A DNA stretch of 64,000 nt. It comes from Streptomyces zingiberis. GTDB lineage: Bacteria; Actinomycetota; Actinomycetes; Streptomycetales; Streptomycetaceae. The position numbers and the translations under genes were made by a program. Of this stretch, positions 8,784-17,151 are shown piece by piece. The stretch spans positions 1 to 64,000 of the forward strand of contig NZ_JAATEN010000003.1 in the NCBI RefSeq assembly GCF_012034935.1. Reading direction: 5' to 3'. A model generated the notes under the pieces. The model did not search any database, was not told where the DNA came from, and saw nothing but the letters and a program-made list of their open reading frames with translations. How positions within the stretch are numbered: the first letter of the stretch is position 1; each line of letters begins with the position of its first letter.

Positions 8784-9039
8784 CCATAGTGCCTGGTATG
8801 CCGCCCCGCCCGGGCGGCGGGTCCCGCCCGGGGCGCCCACACCGGGCGCGGTGCGCGGCGGCACCGCCCGTGGCCGGGCGCGAGGAGATCGGCCGGGCTC
8901 GCCGCTCAGGGCCACCCCGCCGGCTCGCGGCTTCCCCCGGTGAGCCGGGGCGGGGAACGGTCCGCGCGCCCCCGGCCCGGTCCCCGTGAGCCGCCGGGCC
9001 GCGGTGGGGGGACGCCGTGGGCGGGCGTGCCGGGAATCC

Positions 9040-9219
9040 TCAGACCTGTTCGAAGGGGAACGCCTTGATGAAGCAGTCGCGGGGCCGGCCGACCGCGAAG
9101 AGGACGCACTCCACGGGTGACTGCGCGGTGAGGGCGTCCCCGGCCCTGCGGGGTGTGGTGTCCCACTGCTCGGAGAGCGGGTCAGGGTTGTCGAAGTCGG
9201 GCGGGTCGAGGGAGATCAC
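9040..9219 (-). CDS. Small hypothetical protein (59 aa)
   Basis: A GTG at 9219 has a GGGGAG Shine-Dalgarno 5 nt upstream, and the ORF ends at 9040. The product has varied, natural-looking composition (acidic and aromatic residues, two Cys, ending in KAFPFEQV) rather than the Arg/Pro pattern of shadow frames. I do not recognise a family. It points away from the 57-codon ORF at 9388, with 168 bp between them. It may be a real small protein or the remnant of a longer one. Confidence 0.45.
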   Translation of the reverse strand: MISLDPPDFDNPDPLSEQWDTTPRRAGDALTAQSPVECVLFAVGRPRDCFIKAFPFEQV

Positions 9220-9350
9220 CCGGACTCCCCGGGGCCGCAGGCCGGGCCGGCCGCCGGGAAGGGCCGGGGTGAGTCCGTCCGGGCGCGGGATGCCGGTGAA
9301 CGCCCCTGCTCGCCGGCGACGGGCGGCGGTCACGTCCGCGCCGGTGGGAC

Positions 9351-9356
9351 TAGGCT
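9351..9356 (+). promoter_or_regulatory. -10 box upstream of the 9388 small ORF
   Basis: TAGGCT, about 31 nt before a GAAGGA-ATG translation start. It matches the Streptomyces TAGNNT -10 form. No convincing -35. Confidence 0.4.
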
Positions 9357-9387
9357 GCCGGAGCCGGCACACGAACGAAGGACGCCC

Positions 9388-9561
9388 ATGGCCCGTCCCC
9401 CTGCCTCCGGACCGGAGCAGCCCGTCCTCGCCGTCGGTGACGGCAACGGCCGGCGGGTCTCCGTGCGCGACCCGCAGGGGGCCTGCGTGGCGTTCCCGGC
9501 GTTCCCGGCGCGCTTCCGGTATCGACCAGGTCCGGCCGGGGCCGTTCCGAAGAGGCCGTGA
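9388..9561 (+). CDS. Small ORF (57 aa), first gene of a two-gene unit
   Basis: ATG at 9388 follows a GAAGGA Shine-Dalgarno by 5 nt; the TGA at 9559-9561 lies 4 nt before the next ATG (9566), so the two are probably translationally coupled. The middle of the product, around VSVRDPQGACVAF, distantly recalls the C-terminal half of DUF397 proteins (VRDSKDPxGPALxF), small Streptomyces partners of XRE regulators. This is a by-eye resemblance only. No adjacent XRE gene is present. Confidence 0.45.
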   Translation: MARPPASGPEQPVLAVGDGNGRRVSVRDPQGACVAFPAFPARFRYRPGPAGAVPKRP

Positions 9562-9565
9562 GCCC

Positions 9566-10852
9566 ATGAGAGACATCGTGTTCACCCGCGGCAGCGGCTG
9601 GATCCCGGTCGTGATCCGCGAGGACGGCGAGCTGAGACTGATGCTCGGCGCCGGGGCCGACGCCAACCACGACCCCCGCACGTTCACCTTCCCCGTCGGG
9701 GAGGCCCACCTCGCGGTGGTCCGGGAGGACCTGCCCAGGCACCTGCTGCTGTGGAGCGCGGTCCTTCCGCTCTGTGCCGCCGCCGGAACCCGGGGCCCGC
9801 TCGACGAGGATGCCGCCACCGCGCTCCTGGACCCGGTCCTGCTCGCCTCGCCGGCGGACGTCGACGCGCTCTTCCGGCGCATCCCGTGGGACAGGAGCCG
9901 GCTCATCGCCCACGGCGCCGACATCGATCTGCTCGAGCGCGGAGAGGTCTGCGCGGCGATGCGATCGGCGACCGGGACACCGGACGAGAAGCGTGCCCGG
10001 GAACATCACGCCCGCAGGCGCCGGGCCGAACGCGGGGTGGTCCTCGGCCCGCTGGACGCCGCGATCCTGCGGTACACGGGCCAGTACGCGCACGGCGGGA
10101 CGGTTCCCCGGCGACTGCCCGGCGCCGTCGACGCCACGCTGCTGCCGGAGGTGATGCGCGTGATCGCCACCGCGGAGCGGGCCTGCGCCGGGATGCGGAT
10201 CGGCCTCGATCCGCGACGCGGAAACCGCGCCACGGACAAGCACGACTGGAAACGGGTGGCGGCGACGGTCGACGCGGCCGTCCGCCACGCGCACCCCGCA
10301 CTCGCCGACGACACGGTGCGTTCGGTGAGCTTCCTGATGTGCTCGGAGACCGCGGACCGCTCCAGGAACACACCGGCGGAAGAAGACGACGCGGAGGCCG
10401 CCGCCGACCGCGCCGGCCGCGGTGGGAGCGAGGGAAAGACCGCCCTGTTGTTCACCGACGACAAGGACGCCCGGAGGACGTGGCTGCGGGACGGCCCGCG
10501 CAGCGCCTCCGCGGAGTTCTGGCAGTTCGTCGGCGAGCGCTCCGCCGCGGACAACGAGGTGTTCACCATCGAGGACGAGGAGAGGGGCGAGGGGATCCAG
10601 CTCCACTTCTACGCGGACTCCGCCGCCCGGATCACGACGGTAGGCGAGGGCGAGGGCGGATCGGATCCGGCGTACCGGGTCGAGTACAGCCTGGTCGACG
10701 GGCTCGGCGGATACCGGAAGCTGGTGAGCGCCTTCGCCCGCGGCGGCTGCGCCGCACTCGAACCGTACGGTCCCTGGATACCGGATGCCGCCGAGTTCGA
10801 ACGCGCGCGCCGAAGGCGGCGCGAGGCGCGCCGAGGTCCGTCGCGGAAGTGA
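9566..10852 (+). CDS. Conserved Streptomyces hypothetical protein (DUF6357-like)
   Basis: 428 aa, soluble, no signal peptide or membrane segment. The N-terminus (MRDIVFTRGSGWIPVVIRED) and the segment around GAGADANHDPRTF match, from memory, a streptomycete family I know as DUF6357; the name needs a profile search. The C-terminal half contains an acidic, low-complexity stretch (EEDDAEAAADRAG) followed by a second folded region rich in Trp and Phe. The family's function is unknown to me. Start ATG 9566 was chosen because it lies just after the small ORF and begins the conserved block; an upstream open frame has shadow composition. Confidence 0.7.
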   Translation: MRDIVFTRGSGWIPVVIREDGELRLMLGAGADANHDPRTFTFPVGEAHLAVVREDLPRHLLLWSAVLPLCAAAGTRGPLDEDAATALLDPVLLASPADVDALFRRIPWDRSRLIAHGADIDLLERGEVCAAMRSATGTPDEKRAREHHARRRRAERGVVLGPLDAAILRYTGQYAHGGTVPRRLPGAVDATLLPEVMRVIATAERACAGMRIGLDPRRGNRATDKHDWKRVAATVDAAVRHAHPALADDTVRSVSFLMCSETADRSRNTPAEEDDAEAAADRAGRGGSEGKTALLFTDDKDARRTWLRDGPRSASAEFWQFVGERSAADNEVFTIEDEERGEGIQLHFYADSAARITTVGEGEGGSDPAYRVEYSLVDGLGGYRKLVSAFARGGCAALEPYGPWIPDAAEFERARRRRREARRGPSRK

Positions 10853-11009
10853 ATCTCGTTCATCGGGGATCATCGTCCTGCGGGGCGTGGGGACCTGACG
10901 CGTCACCGGTGAGCCCTGTCCCCCGGGCCGCCCCTCTCCTCCCGGCCTTCGGTGACCGAGGGAACGGTGGAACACAAGGCACGCGAGGACGCCGGGGGTT
11001 CGGCCCCGT

Positions 11010-11384
11010 TCATCCCCTTCCGGACGGGCCGGCGTCGTCATGGCCGCCACCGTCCTCGATGGCTACGGCGGCGGTGGCGGCAGCGGATGCGGCGCCGGCA
11101 GGTGAAGGCAGGCGCCGTCCGCGGGAGTCCGCGACGCGCAGGACGTCGGCCAGGCACTCGGTGAGGCGGATGGCGGCGTACCGCACCTCGGCCTGCGGCG
11201 ACATCGGGTCCTCCAGCACCCGCCGGGCGCGGAGGAGGACGTCCAGGCCGTCCGCGAGCTGCCGGGCCTCCACCTCGTCGGCGCGCCGCGAGACGTACCC
11301 TCCGCCGTCCGCCGCGGCGAGGAAGCAGGGCTTGCCGTCCGGCGAGGACCAGGGCAGCAGCCGGAGCGAGCGTGCCGACTCCAT
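11010..11384 (-). CDS. Conserved Streptomyces hypothetical protein (124 aa)
   Basis: The ATG at 11384 overlaps the TGA of the upstream gene (TGATG), indicating translational coupling. The product begins MESARSLRLLPWSSPDGKP and contains GGGYVSRRADEVEARQLADG, a pattern I recall from small streptomycete proteins encoded beside GntR regulators. It is soluble, probably mostly helical, with a poorly conserved Ala/Gly tail. Its role is unknown. With the next gene it forms a two-gene unit divergent from the GntR gene. Confidence 0.7.
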   Translation of the reverse strand: MESARSLRLLPWSSPDGKPCFLAAADGGGYVSRRADEVEARQLADGLDVLLRARRVLEDPMSPQAEVRYAAIRLTECLADVLRVADSRGRRLPSPAGAASAAATAAVAIEDGGGHDDAGPSGRG

Positions 11385-11737
11385 CACGCGGCCACCTTCC
11401 CCGCGCCGGTGAGGTGCCGGCCGAGGCCGGAACCCGGATCGGCGGCGAGGACGAACGTGACCCGGCAACGGCCCCGGCGCGCCCGTTCCTGCCTGCGCCG
11501 CACCTGTTCCTGTTCGTGGGCGACGCGATAGGGGCGGACGAGCCGGGAGCCGGCACCGTCGAGGGGACGGTACCGGCCGTACGGGGAGCGGGGCAGCGGA
11601 AGGCGGACGGCATCGGCGGCCCGGGCCGGGACGTGGGCGGGACGCGCGTGGCGAGGGCCACCCGCCCGGTGGGTTCCCGTACCGGGACCGAGGAGGGCGC
11701 CCAGCCGGTGGGCGAGGCGGCGGACGAGGTCGGGCAT
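11384..11737 (-). CDS. Conserved Streptomyces hypothetical protein (117 aa)
   Basis: ATG 11737 has an AGGAG Shine-Dalgarno 7 nt upstream. The product is basic, begins MPDLVRRLAHRLGALLGP and contains the block SPYGRYRPLDGAGSRLVRPY followed by an Arg/Gln helix. Related proteins occur widely in Streptomyces next to a coupled partner like the 11010-11384 gene and a short GntR regulator. No enzyme motif is visible. The stop overlaps the start of the next gene. The gene reads away from the palindrome at 11831-11852 and is probably controlled by the divergent GntR. Confidence 0.7.
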   Translation of the reverse strand: MPDLVRRLAHRLGALLGPGTGTHRAGGPRHARPAHVPARAADAVRLPLPRSPYGRYRPLDGAGSRLVRPYRVAHEQEQVRRRQERARRGRCRVTFVLAADPGSGLGRHLTGAGKVAA

Positions 11738-11798
11738 GTCGGCGCTCCTGTGCAGCGTTGGCCGTGCCCCGGGAGGCCCCTGCTCACCTCGCCGGGTC

Positions 11799-11812
11799 TT
11801 CGTGTTCACGAA
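11799..11812. promoter_or_regulatory. Inverted repeat upstream of the coupled small genes
   Basis: TTCGTG-TT-CACGAA. A similar arm (CGTTCGTGTA, 11861-11870) recurs on the other side of the main palindrome in inverted orientation, so the divergent promoter region has nested symmetry. Confidence 0.35.
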
Positions 11813-11830
11813 CGTACGCCCGTCTACAGA

Positions 11831-11852
11831 CCTCTGTATACAAGTACAGAGG
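11831..11852. promoter_or_regulatory. Probable GntR operator palindrome
   Basis: CCTCTGTA, 6-bp spacer TACAAG, TACAGAGG: a perfect 8-bp inverted repeat in the divergent region between the short GntR gene and the two coupled hypothetical genes. It is the obvious candidate for autoregulation. Confidence 0.6.
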
Positions 11853-11884
11853 GAACCACTCGTTCGTGTAGCTCAGGGCATGCA

Positions 11885-11890
11885 TACCGT
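11885..11890 (+). promoter_or_regulatory. -10 box for leaderless gntR transcript
   Basis: TACCGT, 6 nt before the ATG at 11897, with no ribosome binding site between. Confidence 0.45.
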
Positions 11891-11896
11891 GGACAT

Positions 11897-12193
11897 ATGA
11901 GCGATGGAGCGGAGTCGAAACCCACCCTGGACGCGATGAGCGCACGACCGCTCTACGTTCAGCTGGCCGACGTGATCGGGAAGAAGATCGAGTCGGGTGA
12001 GCTGGCACCCGACAGGCCGATCCCCTCCGAGAACCATCTCGCCGACGAATACGGCGTGGCTCGGCTCACCGCACGGCGGGCGGCGCAGGAACTCCGGGAA
12101 CGCGGGCTCATCGTGACCGTGCGCGGCAAGGGGTCCTTCGTCGTCGAACAGCCGCCCACCGCGTCCACGGAAGAGGGCGGGACCGCCGGCTGA
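11897..12193 (+). CDS. Short GntR-family transcriptional regulator
   Basis: 98 aa: a single winged-helix GntR domain (about residues 18-85) with LYVQLADVIGKKIESGEL, then PSENHLADEYGVARLTARRA as the helix-turn-helix and a wing GLIVTVRGKGSF. The C-terminal ligand domain (FCD or UTRA) that makes most GntR proteins ~240 aa is absent; this short form is common in Streptomyces. It probably binds DNA as a dimer without a conventional effector pocket. The ATG is 6 nt after TACCGT, so it is likely leaderless. The divergent pair of small genes and the palindrome at 11831-11852 are the likely targets. Confidence 0.9.
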   Translation: MSDGAESKPTLDAMSARPLYVQLADVIGKKIESGELAPDRPIPSENHLADEYGVARLTARRAAQELRERGLIVTVRGKGSFVVEQPPTASTEEGGTAG

Positions 12194-12243
12194 CGGTCCC
12201 GCCCCTCCGTTCTGCATCTGCCGCGGGGAGCCTTCGCGCGTCC

Positions 12244-12284
12244 GGGCCGGGCGGACCGCCGTGCACCGGCGGTCCGCCCGGCCC
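12244..12284. terminator. Bidirectional hairpin terminator
   Basis: Perfect 18-bp stem (12244-12261 with 12267-12284) and a 5-nt loop TGCAC, between the convergent gntR and MMPL genes. Confidence 0.9.
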
Positions 12285-12290
12285 GTGGCG

Positions 12291-14702
12291 TCAGCGGACC
12301 CGGTCCGCCCCGGAGACCGGCTCGCCGGTTCGGGGGCCGGTGGGCGCGTCTCCCGCGATCCCACCCGCCGTGGTCCCGCCGGCGGGGCCGTCGCCGTCCG
12401 CCGTGCCGGTCCCGTTGGCCGTGCCGGCGGAGCCGCCGTTCTCACCGGCTCCGTCCGTTCCGCTTCCGGCCAGCGCGCGGTGGAGTTTCTCGCCCTCCAC
12501 GTCGACGTCCGGGAGGATCCGGTCCAGGCCGCGCGGCAGCCACCAGGCCGCCTTGGAGAGCAGCCCGAGCACGGCCGGGACGAGGGTCATCCGCACCACG
12601 AAGGCGTCGAACAGCACGGCGATCGCGAGGCCGAAGCCGATCATCTTGACCATGGAGTCGGAGGAGCCGATGAAGCCCGCGAAGACGCTGATCATGATGA
12701 TCGCGGCGGCCGTGACCACCCGCGCGCCGTGCCGGAAGCCGGTGACGACGGCCTCCCGCGGGCTCTCCCCGTGGACGTACGCCTCGCGCATCCGCGTGAC
12801 CAGGAAGACCTCGTAGTCCATGGCCAGCCCGAACACGACCCCCACCAGGAAGATCGGCATCATGCTCATCACGGGGCCGGTCTCCTCGACCCCGAACAGA
12901 CCGCCCAGCCAGCCCCACTGGAAGACCGCCACCACGGCGCCGAGCGCCGCGACCACGGAGAGCAGGAAGCCGAGCGCCGCCTTGAGCGGGACGAGCAGCG
13001 AGCGGAACACCACCGTCAGCAGCACGAACGCGAGGCCGACGACGAGGGCCAGATAGGGCAGCAGGGCGTCGTCGAGCTTCTGCGAGACGTCGATGTTCAT
13101 GGCGGTGGAGCCGGTGACGAGGGTCTGGGCGCCGGTGGCGTCCGCGAGGTCCGTGGCCTCGGCGCGGATGTCGGCGACCAGGTCCTCGGTCTCGGCGCTC
13201 GTCGGCGCCGTTGCCGGGATCACGGTGAACAGGGCCGTGTCGCCCGCCTTGTTGAACTGTGCCGGGGTGACGGTGGCGACCCCGTCCAGTTCGGCGACCC
13301 GGTCGGTGACGCGCTTGGCGGCGGCCTGCGGGTCGTCGCTGCCCTCCGCGTCCACGACGCCGACCAGCGGTCCGTTGAACCCGGGGCCGAAGGAGTCGGC
13401 GAGCAGGTCGTACGCCTTGCGCTGGGTGGTGCTGGTGGGCTGGCTGCCGTCGTCCGGCAGGCCGAGGCTCAGGTCCGCGGCCGGGAGGGCGAGGACGCCG
13501 AGACCGAGGACACCGGCGAGGAGCGCCACGACCGGCCGGCGCAGGACGGCGCGGGCCCAGCGGGTGCCCAGGTTCGGCTTGTCCCGCTCCGGGGCGTGCC
13601 CGGCGGCCGCCCCGGCGGGCTCCCCGGACGTGACGGCCGCGGCCCCGGCGCCCTCGGCCGCACCCTTGCCGGCCTTGCCGCCCTTGCGCGCCTTGCGCCC
13701 CAGCACCCGCCGCCCGGCGAAGCCCAGCAGCGCGGGGATGAGGGTGAGCGCCACGAGGACGGCGACGACGACCGTGCCGGCCGCGGCGAGCCCCATCGTG
13801 GTCAGCATCGGGATGTTGACGACGGAGAGGCCGGCCAGGGCGATGACCACGGTGAGCCCGGCGAAGACCACGGCGGATCCGGCCGTGCCCACGGCCCGCC
13901 CCGCCGCGTCCTCGGGTTCGCGGCCCTCGGCGAGTTCGGCGCGGTGGCGGGAGACGATGAAGAGGGCGTAGTCGATGCCGACCGCCAGGCCGATCATCGT
14001 GGCGAGGATCGAGGTGGTGGAGGAGAGGTCCAGCACGCTGCCGAGGGCGGTGATGGTCCCCACCCCGACGCCGACCCCGATCAACGCGGTGACCAGCGGC
14101 ATCCCCGCCGCGATCAGCGAGCCGAAGGTGATCAGCAGCACGATCGCGGATACGGCGACGCCGACGACCTCGCCCGTGCCGGTCGAGGGGATGGCCTGGA
14201 GGGCGTCACCCCCGGTCTCGACGGTCAGTCCGCTGTCACGGCCCGCCTCGGCGGCGTCCAGCAGTTCTTGGCGGGACTCCTCGGTCAGCTCGAAGCCGGT
14301 CACGTCGTAACCGACCTGGCTGTAGGCGGTGGTGCCGTCCCTGCTGACGGCCTTGGTCTTGAAGGGGTCGGGGGCGTCGGCGACCTGTTCGCCGGAGCGC
14401 AGCTCGGTGACGACCGCGCGGACCGCGTCCCGGTTCGCCGGGTCGGTGATCTTCTCACCGTCCGGCGCGCGGAAGACGACGCGGGCCGTGGCGCCGTCCG
14501 CGGCGCTTCCGGGGAAACGTTCCTCCATGACGTCGAAGGCGCGCTGCGCCTCCGTGCCGGGGATCGAGAAGGAGTTGCCGGCGGGGGCGGGCGCGGACGC
14601 CGCGGCGAAGCCCACGCCGGCCAGCAGCACCGCCCATATCAGGGCGGTCAGCCCGCGCCGCCGGAAGGCGAATCGGCCGATGCGGTAGAGGAAGGTGGCC
14701 AC
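12291..14702 (-). CDS. MMPL/RND-family membrane exporter
   Basis: 803 aa. Twelve predicted membrane helices in the RND-type duplicated layout: helix 1 at about 16-35, a large extracytoplasmic loop, five clustered helices, a cytoplasmic loop with an inserted Lys/Gly/Ala-rich stretch, then the second half repeating the pattern. Features typical of actinobacterial MmpL proteins include AVGIDYALFIVSRHR after helix 4 and LAMDYEVFLVTRMRE in the second half; their Asp-Tyr pairs lie in the proton-relay helices. Likely exports a lipid or a lipophilic drug using the proton gradient. The GTG at 14702 has a GGGAG about 9 nt upstream. The TetR gene upstream on the same strand is the likely regulator. Confidence 0.92.
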   Translation of the reverse strand: MATFLYRIGRFAFRRRGLTALIWAVLLAGVGFAAASAPAPAGNSFSIPGTEAQRAFDVMEERFPGSAADGATARVVFRAPDGEKITDPANRDAVRAVVTELRSGEQVADAPDPFKTKAVSRDGTTAYSQVGYDVTGFELTEESRQELLDAAEAGRDSGLTVETGGDALQAIPSTGTGEVVGVAVSAIVLLITFGSLIAAGMPLVTALIGVGVGVGTITALGSVLDLSSTTSILATMIGLAVGIDYALFIVSRHRAELAEGREPEDAAGRAVGTAGSAVVFAGLTVVIALAGLSVVNIPMLTTMGLAAAGTVVVAVLVALTLIPALLGFAGRRVLGRKARKGGKAGKGAAEGAGAAAVTSGEPAGAAAGHAPERDKPNLGTRWARAVLRRPVVALLAGVLGLGVLALPAADLSLGLPDDGSQPTSTTQRKAYDLLADSFGPGFNGPLVGVVDAEGSDDPQAAAKRVTDRVAELDGVATVTPAQFNKAGDTALFTVIPATAPTSAETEDLVADIRAEATDLADATGAQTLVTGSTAMNIDVSQKLDDALLPYLALVVGLAFVLLTVVFRSLLVPLKAALGFLLSVVAALGAVVAVFQWGWLGGLFGVEETGPVMSMMPIFLVGVVFGLAMDYEVFLVTRMREAYVHGESPREAVVTGFRHGARVVTAAAIIMISVFAGFIGSSDSMVKMIGFGLAIAVLFDAFVVRMTLVPAVLGLLSKAAWWLPRGLDRILPDVDVEGEKLHRALAGSGTDGAGENGGSAGTANGTGTADGDGPAGGTTAGGIAGDAPTGPRTGEPVSGADRVR

Positions 14703-15019
14703 TGGAAGGATGCTCCCGTTTCGGGTGTCGGGTCTCGGATCTCGGTGCGTGCCACGACCGGGTGAGGTCGCGGACAGCACTTCGGTGACCTGCCCGGATG
14801 GCGTCCGGGGGCCGGCGCCCGGGGCGGACGGGCACAGGTGGGGACGGGAGGGACGAATAGGGGTGGGTTTCGAACGGCGACGGACGGCGGGTGACGGCGG
14901 CCGGATCAGGCCGGGCGCACGCCGGTGGCGCATCGCCGCACACGCGGCACGCCGGACGGCGACGGCGGCGACGACGACGGCGACGGCGACTTTCGGAGGC
15001 GGGAAGGCACGGGCATCCC

Positions 15020-15652
15020 TCAGACGCCCAGGACCGGCAGAACCACGGAGTCCAGATAGTCGGTCAGGGAACGGGAGTCGGCATACACGCCGTCGATCAG
15101 GAAGGTCGTGACGACGGCGCCGATCAGCAGGTGCGGCACATACCGCCGGGCGGGGGCGTCCGCGTCCAGTTCCCCCCGGTCCACGGCACGCTGGAGCACC
15201 TGGTCGATGGCGCGCATCTCAGGCTCGATCAGCAGTTCACGCAGCGCCTGGTGGAGATCGGCGTTCCGGTGGATGGCGTGACCGAGGGCGGCCAGCAGCT
15301 CGGCCTCGTGGCACAGCTTGACGTCGTCGAAGCGCCGGGTGATCTCCCGCATGTCGCCGCGGAGCGTGCCGGTGTCCACGTCGGCCAGCTCGGGCGGCAC
15401 CCCGTGGCGCAGCGCGGAGACGACCAGCTCCGGTTTGCCCTTCCACTGGCGGTAGAGCGTGGCCTTGCTGGACCGGGTGCGCTGGGCCACCGCGTCCATG
15501 GTCAGCGCCTCGTAACCGACCTCGCGCAGCAGGCCGAGGACGGCCTCGTACAGCTCCGCCGCCCGCTCGGGGGTGAGCCGGCTGCGGCGGGCCGCCCCCG
15601 GGGCACAGTCCAGCAGACTGCGGCACGCGGACGACGCGGCCTTCTCCACCAT
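15020..15652 (-). CDS. TetR-family transcriptional regulator
   Basis: 210 aa. The N-terminal helix-turn-helix (about 27-75) includes LTMDAVAQRTRSSKATLYRQWKGK, the TetR signature; the rest is the helical ligand/dimer domain. The ATG has an excellent AGGGAGGAG Shine-Dalgarno 5 nt upstream. Upstream, a 19-bp palindrome (15723-15741) sits at the predicted transcription start, as expected for autorepression, and a second palindrome lies further up. The MMPL exporter gene lies 317 bp downstream on the same strand, so the pair is probably a ligand-inducible efflux unit. Confidence 0.93.
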   Translation of the reverse strand: MVEKAASSACRSLLDCAPGAARRSRLTPERAAELYEAVLGLLREVGYEALTMDAVAQRTRSSKATLYRQWKGKPELVVSALRHGVPPELADVDTGTLRGDMREITRRFDDVKLCHEAELLAALGHAIHRNADLHQALRELLIEPEMRAIDQVLQRAVDRGELDADAPARRYVPHLLIGAVVTTFLIDGVYADSRSLTDYLDSVVLPVLGV

Positions 15653-15722
15653 GACGACTCCTCCCTGCCTGCCGGGTCTCCGTTCCTCCGCGCGCCCACC
15701 CCGCCGTCACGGCGCGGCACGC

Positions 15723-15741
15723 GTACGAAACGGTTTCGTAC
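15723..15741. promoter_or_regulatory. TetR operator candidate 1
   Basis: GTACGAAAC-G-GTTTCGTAC, a perfect 9-bp inverted repeat with a single central base, just downstream of the TAGAGT -10 box of the tetR promoter. Confidence 0.7.
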
Positions 15742-15746
15742 CGCAG

Positions 15747-15752
15747 ACTCTA
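15747..15752 (-). promoter_or_regulatory. -10 box of the tetR promoter
   Basis: TAGAGT on the minus strand; the predicted start point falls inside the adjacent palindrome. Confidence 0.5.
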
Positions 15753-15763
15753 ACTCCGGCCCG

Positions 15764-15787
15764 CAGCGAAACGTTCCCGTTTCGCTG
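15764..15787. promoter_or_regulatory. Second palindrome upstream of tetR
   Basis: CAGCGAAAC, 6-bp spacer, GTTTCGCTG. It shares the GAAAC/GTTTC core with operator candidate 1 but has wider spacing. It could be a second repressor site overlapping the -35 region. Confidence 0.5.
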
Positions 15788-16239
15788 TCCGGCGGGTGTG
15801 CGCCCCGTCACAGCCCGACGCGAACCCGGTGCGCGGCACGCGCGCGAGTGTCACCGGCCGTCCCGTGGCCCGGTCCCGGGCACGTCCCCGAACCGCTTTC
15901 CCCGAGCCGCCGCCCCGACGCGGCCCCGGGCCGTGACAGCCCACACGTCAGCCCACCGGCCTGCCCGCGCGCCTTCCCCGGCGTCCAGCCCCCACCAACG
16001 GCGTGCGCCCGCGGCTCCGGACGTGCCCATGCCGCCGCGCGGCTCCGCGACGCGCGGAGGCGCACCGCCGGATCCGGCGGTGCGCCTCTCACCGAGGAGG
16101 CCGGAAGCCCGGCGGCCCCTCCGTCCGTGCGCGCCGTCCCTCCACGCGCGCCGTCCTCACGCGTCACCGCGTGACCTCATGTCAGCACGCGCTCAGCACG
16201 CGGTCATCCCGTGCGCCCCGGGCCCCGGGCCCCGAAGGG
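15788..16239. other. 450-bp gap with one hairpin
   Basis: No gene supported; frames here have the Arg/Pro-rich look of GC-driven open frames. Apart from the terminator at 16057-16088 and a short direct repeat of TCAGCACGCG near 16180-16200, nothing is recognisable. Confidence 0.5.
16057..16088 (-). terminator. Hairpin terminator of the SDR operon
   Basis: Perfect 14-bp stem (16057-16070 with 16075-16088), GATC loop, about 150 bp beyond the SDR stop. Confidence 0.7.
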
Positions 16240-17151
16240 TCACCCCGTGCTCTCCCGCCGGGCCGCCTCGTCCGCCGCGCCGCCCGCGCCGACGAGCCCC
16301 CGGGGCGGGCCCGACGCCGCCAGCCGGGGCTCTGCGCGCCGCATCTCGCGCTGCCCGGCGAGCCCGATCACGCTCGGCAGGACGCCGCGCACCGCCTGCA
16401 TACCGCGCAGCCACCACTGGCCGTACACGTGGGAGGAGCGGCGCTCGACGCCGTCCACCAGCCGTTCGACGGCGGGGGCGAGCGGGTAGGTGCGGTTCGC
16501 CGGCCAGGGCAGCCCGGCCCGCAGGTCCCGCATGACCTCGTTCTCGTCGGCGCCGCGCACCATGTCGGTGTCGGTCCAGCTCAGATAGGCGACGCCGACC
16601 CCGACGCCCTTGTACCCCACCTCGGCGCGCAGGCAGTGGGCGAACGCCTCCACCCCGGACTTCGACGCGCAGTACGCCGACATCATCGGGGACGGGGTGA
16701 TCGCGGCGAGCGAGGCGACCTGGAGCAGATAGCCGCGGCTGTCCAGCAGCGCGGGCAGGAAGGCCCGCGCGGTGGTCGCGCTGCCCATCAGGTTCACCTG
16801 GAGGACGCGGTTCCAGGCGGCGGTGTCGGAGTCGGTGAACGGCCCGCCCGTCGCCACACCCGCGTTGGCGACGACGATGTCCACCTGGCCGAACCGGTCC
16901 CGCACCTCCCCGGCCACCCGCTCCATCGCCTCGGCGTCGGTGACGTCCACCGTCCAGTGGGCGGTGTCGCCGCCGATGTCGGCCGCGACCTCCCGGAGCC
17001 GGTCCGGCTCCAGGCCGAGCAGCGCGACCCGCGCGCCGCGGGCCGCCAGCCGCCGCGCCATCAGCTCCCCGACGCCGCGCGCCGCGCCGGTGACGACGGC
17101 GACCCGCCCCGCGACCCTGCTCTGCCGGCCTCCGTCCGTCCGGACGCTCAT
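16240..17151 (-). CDS. Short-chain dehydrogenase/reductase
   Basis: 303 aa classical SDR. The cofactor motif TGAARGVG is at 21-28, NAG at 96-98, and the catalytic triad is Ser147, Tyr160, Lys164 (YCASK). After the core, the C-terminus extends about 40 residues with a hydrophobic patch (GVLPSVIGLAG), as in membrane-associated SDRs. It likely oxidises an alcohol or reduces a ketone with NAD(P). Its start overlaps the hydrolase stop by 4 nt (ATGA), making it the last gene of a three-gene operon with a Baeyer-Villiger monooxygenase and an esterase-like hydrolase. Confidence 0.93.
   Translation of the reverse strand: MSVRTDGGRQSRVAGRVAVVTGAARGVGELMARRLAARGARVALLGLEPDRLREVAADIGGDTAHWTVDVTDAEAMERVAGEVRDRFGQVDIVVANAGVATGGPFTDSDTAAWNRVLQVNLMGSATTARAFLPALLDSRGYLLQVASLAAITPSPMMSAYCASKSGVEAFAHCLRAEVGYKGVGVGVAYLSWTDTDMVRGADENEVMRDLRAGLPWPANRTYPLAPAVERLVDGVERRSSHVYGQWWLRGMQAVRGVLPSVIGLAGQREMRRAEPRLAASGPPRGLVGAGGAADEAARRESTG

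Noticed and set aside
7569..8915. Serine hydrolase as an antibiotic-resistance beta-lactamase
   Set aside because: No signal peptide, and the HxG variant of the KTG box with HGYH fits EstB-type esterases better.
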